Assembly: GCA_003170935.1 (NCBI GenBank)
Contig: PMYA01000133.1
Coordinates: 15,023-28,277 of the forward strand
From: Methanobacteriota archaeon
Lineage (GTDB): Archaea > Halobacteriota > Bog-38 > Methanoflorentales > Methanoflorentaceae
Direction: 5' to 3'
DNA length: 13,255 nt
Shown: piece after piece, positions 12,534-13,255 of the stretch
Layout: every line of letters begins with the position of its first letter
Numbering within the stretch: the first letter of the stretch is position 1
The notes under the pieces: model-generated
Databases searched by the model: none
Told to the model about the DNA's origin: nothing
The model's input: only the letters and a program-made list of their open reading frames with translations
Program-made: the position numbers and the translations under genes

Positions 12534-13255
12534 TCAATTAACCGGCGGAGGGCCCTGCTTTTGCAGCTCTCTTATCCGCTCCTCTGCAGGGATTGACTGT
12601 TCCCACAACATTTCAAAGGTGGCTGTGAGATACTCTGCGTACTTCGGGTCATCGGCCCACAGCAATGAGATAGGTTCATTCAGTGAGATACGGTTGATAT
12701 CGACGTTTATTGCACTAACGCAATGTTTCCGGTCGACCACCGCGAAAAATACCCCTCCGTATGCATTGTAGTGCCGTAAATCTTCGCCAATGTCGAGGAC
12801 CTCTTGAGCGGGCGCGATATCCGCGTAATTAATATCACTAATGCCCCTGACAGACCCCCCTCCCTCGATGACTTTTTTGACTTCCGCGTTTATGCCGAAC
12901 AAGGAAGTGATTACCAACGCGGTCGCAGGAACTACATACAAGAATCCTTCTTTTGTCGAAGATGTGAAGATGTGAGAGTAACGGTAGTAGCGACGAATTC
13001 CTTTACACTCTTTATGATCTTGAACGTAGAAACCTCATCAGAGGGGCGAAAGAGCTGCTGCTTTGACAGCTCCTGCAGTTCTCGTTTTCGTGTCTCCATC
13101 TCGCGCAGTTCGCTCTCTTGCTTTTTGAGTGCGGCTCCGAGCGCTGTCTCGAGGTCTACGGCCGAATAAAGTGTAGGTGAATCGAGCGAGGGACGCACCA
13201 TGCCCTTCTCGATTAACTCAGTAAGCGTCCGATGCACATCCTCTCGATAGGTCTT
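12534..13255 (-). pseudogene. TrmB-family regulator, second copy, frameshifted and cut by the right edge
   Basis: This copy is colinear with the intact regulator but lies in two frames. The upstream part runs from the window edge to a stop at 12932-12934, reading the winged-helix end, coiled coil and VTLTSS, then a foreign tail. The downstream part (12534 to about 12965) resumes with the C-terminal domain and ends PPPVN. The cause is visible: GAAGATGT occurs twice in tandem at 12958-12965 and 12966-12973, but once in the intact copy, adding eight bases. The start codon and first 40-odd codons lie beyond the window. A free C-terminal piece could start at an ATG at 12941, but this is speculative. 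Otherwise the frame holds few differences, so inactivation is recent. Confidence 0.85.
12547..13255. repeat. Direct repeat, right copy (broken regulator gene)
   Basis: This is the partner of 9607-10307 at an offset of 2,940 bases (2,948 after the 8-bp duplication). It begins sharply at GGAGGGCCCTGC and reaches the window end, so its true right limit is unknown. The pair flanks the reductase gene in direct orientation, and recombination between them would delete about 2.9 kb. Confidence 0.93.

Overview
The window is archaeal. On the minus strand lies the conserved archaeal block for ribosome biogenesis and protein targeting (RNase P Rpp21, a CRM/YhbY protein, eS19, PDCD5, a PP-loop protein, eL39, eL31, aIF6, eL20/LX, prefoldin alpha, FtsY, SRP54). 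It is joined by an intron-containing tRNA-Gly, aEF-1beta, TATA boxes and GGTG-type ribosome binding sites. A kinase that closely fits MfnE (methanofuran synthesis) and the archaeal-lipid genes further right point to a C1-metabolising euryarchaeon, such as a methanogen or an ANME/Syntrophoarchaeia/Archaeoglobi-like lineage. The exact lineage cannot be fixed from the sequence alone.

Region 1 (1-5990, all minus strand) is the housekeeping block. Transcription runs right to left: rpp21, yhbY-like, rps19e, pdcd5, PP-loop, rpl39e, rpl31e, eif6, rpl18a/LX, pfdA, ftsY, srp54 (srp54 is cut by the left edge). Junctions are tight: ATGA overlap at pdcd5/PP-loop, and zero-gap TAA|ATG at pfdA/ftsY and ftsY/srp54. 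TATA-like boxes precede rps19e, rpl39e and rpl18a. The PP-loop protein may modify a translation component, judged only from its neighbours.

Region 2 (5991-7654) starts with a divergent promoter shared by rpp21 and a tRNA-Gly(UCC). The tRNA carries a 12-nt intron at 37/38 with a well-formed splicing motif. Then, on the minus strand, come mfnE, a 58-residue zinc-ribbon protein and aEF-1beta. A 389-bp stretch without a confident gene follows.

Region 3 (7655-13255) is a lipid/isoprenoid neighbourhood: a UbiA prenyltransferase resembling digeranylgeranylglyceryl phosphate synthase, a class I methyltransferase with sterol/tocopherol-methyltransferase-like motifs, and a geranylgeranyl reductase. 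Together they could attach, modify and saturate isoprenoid chains. The reductase lies between two direct repeats of a TrmB-family regulator gene. The left copy is intact. The right copy is broken by an 8-bp tandem duplication and runs off the right edge. The copies are mostly identical but have short, sharply bounded divergent patches, which suggests recent duplication plus gene conversion.
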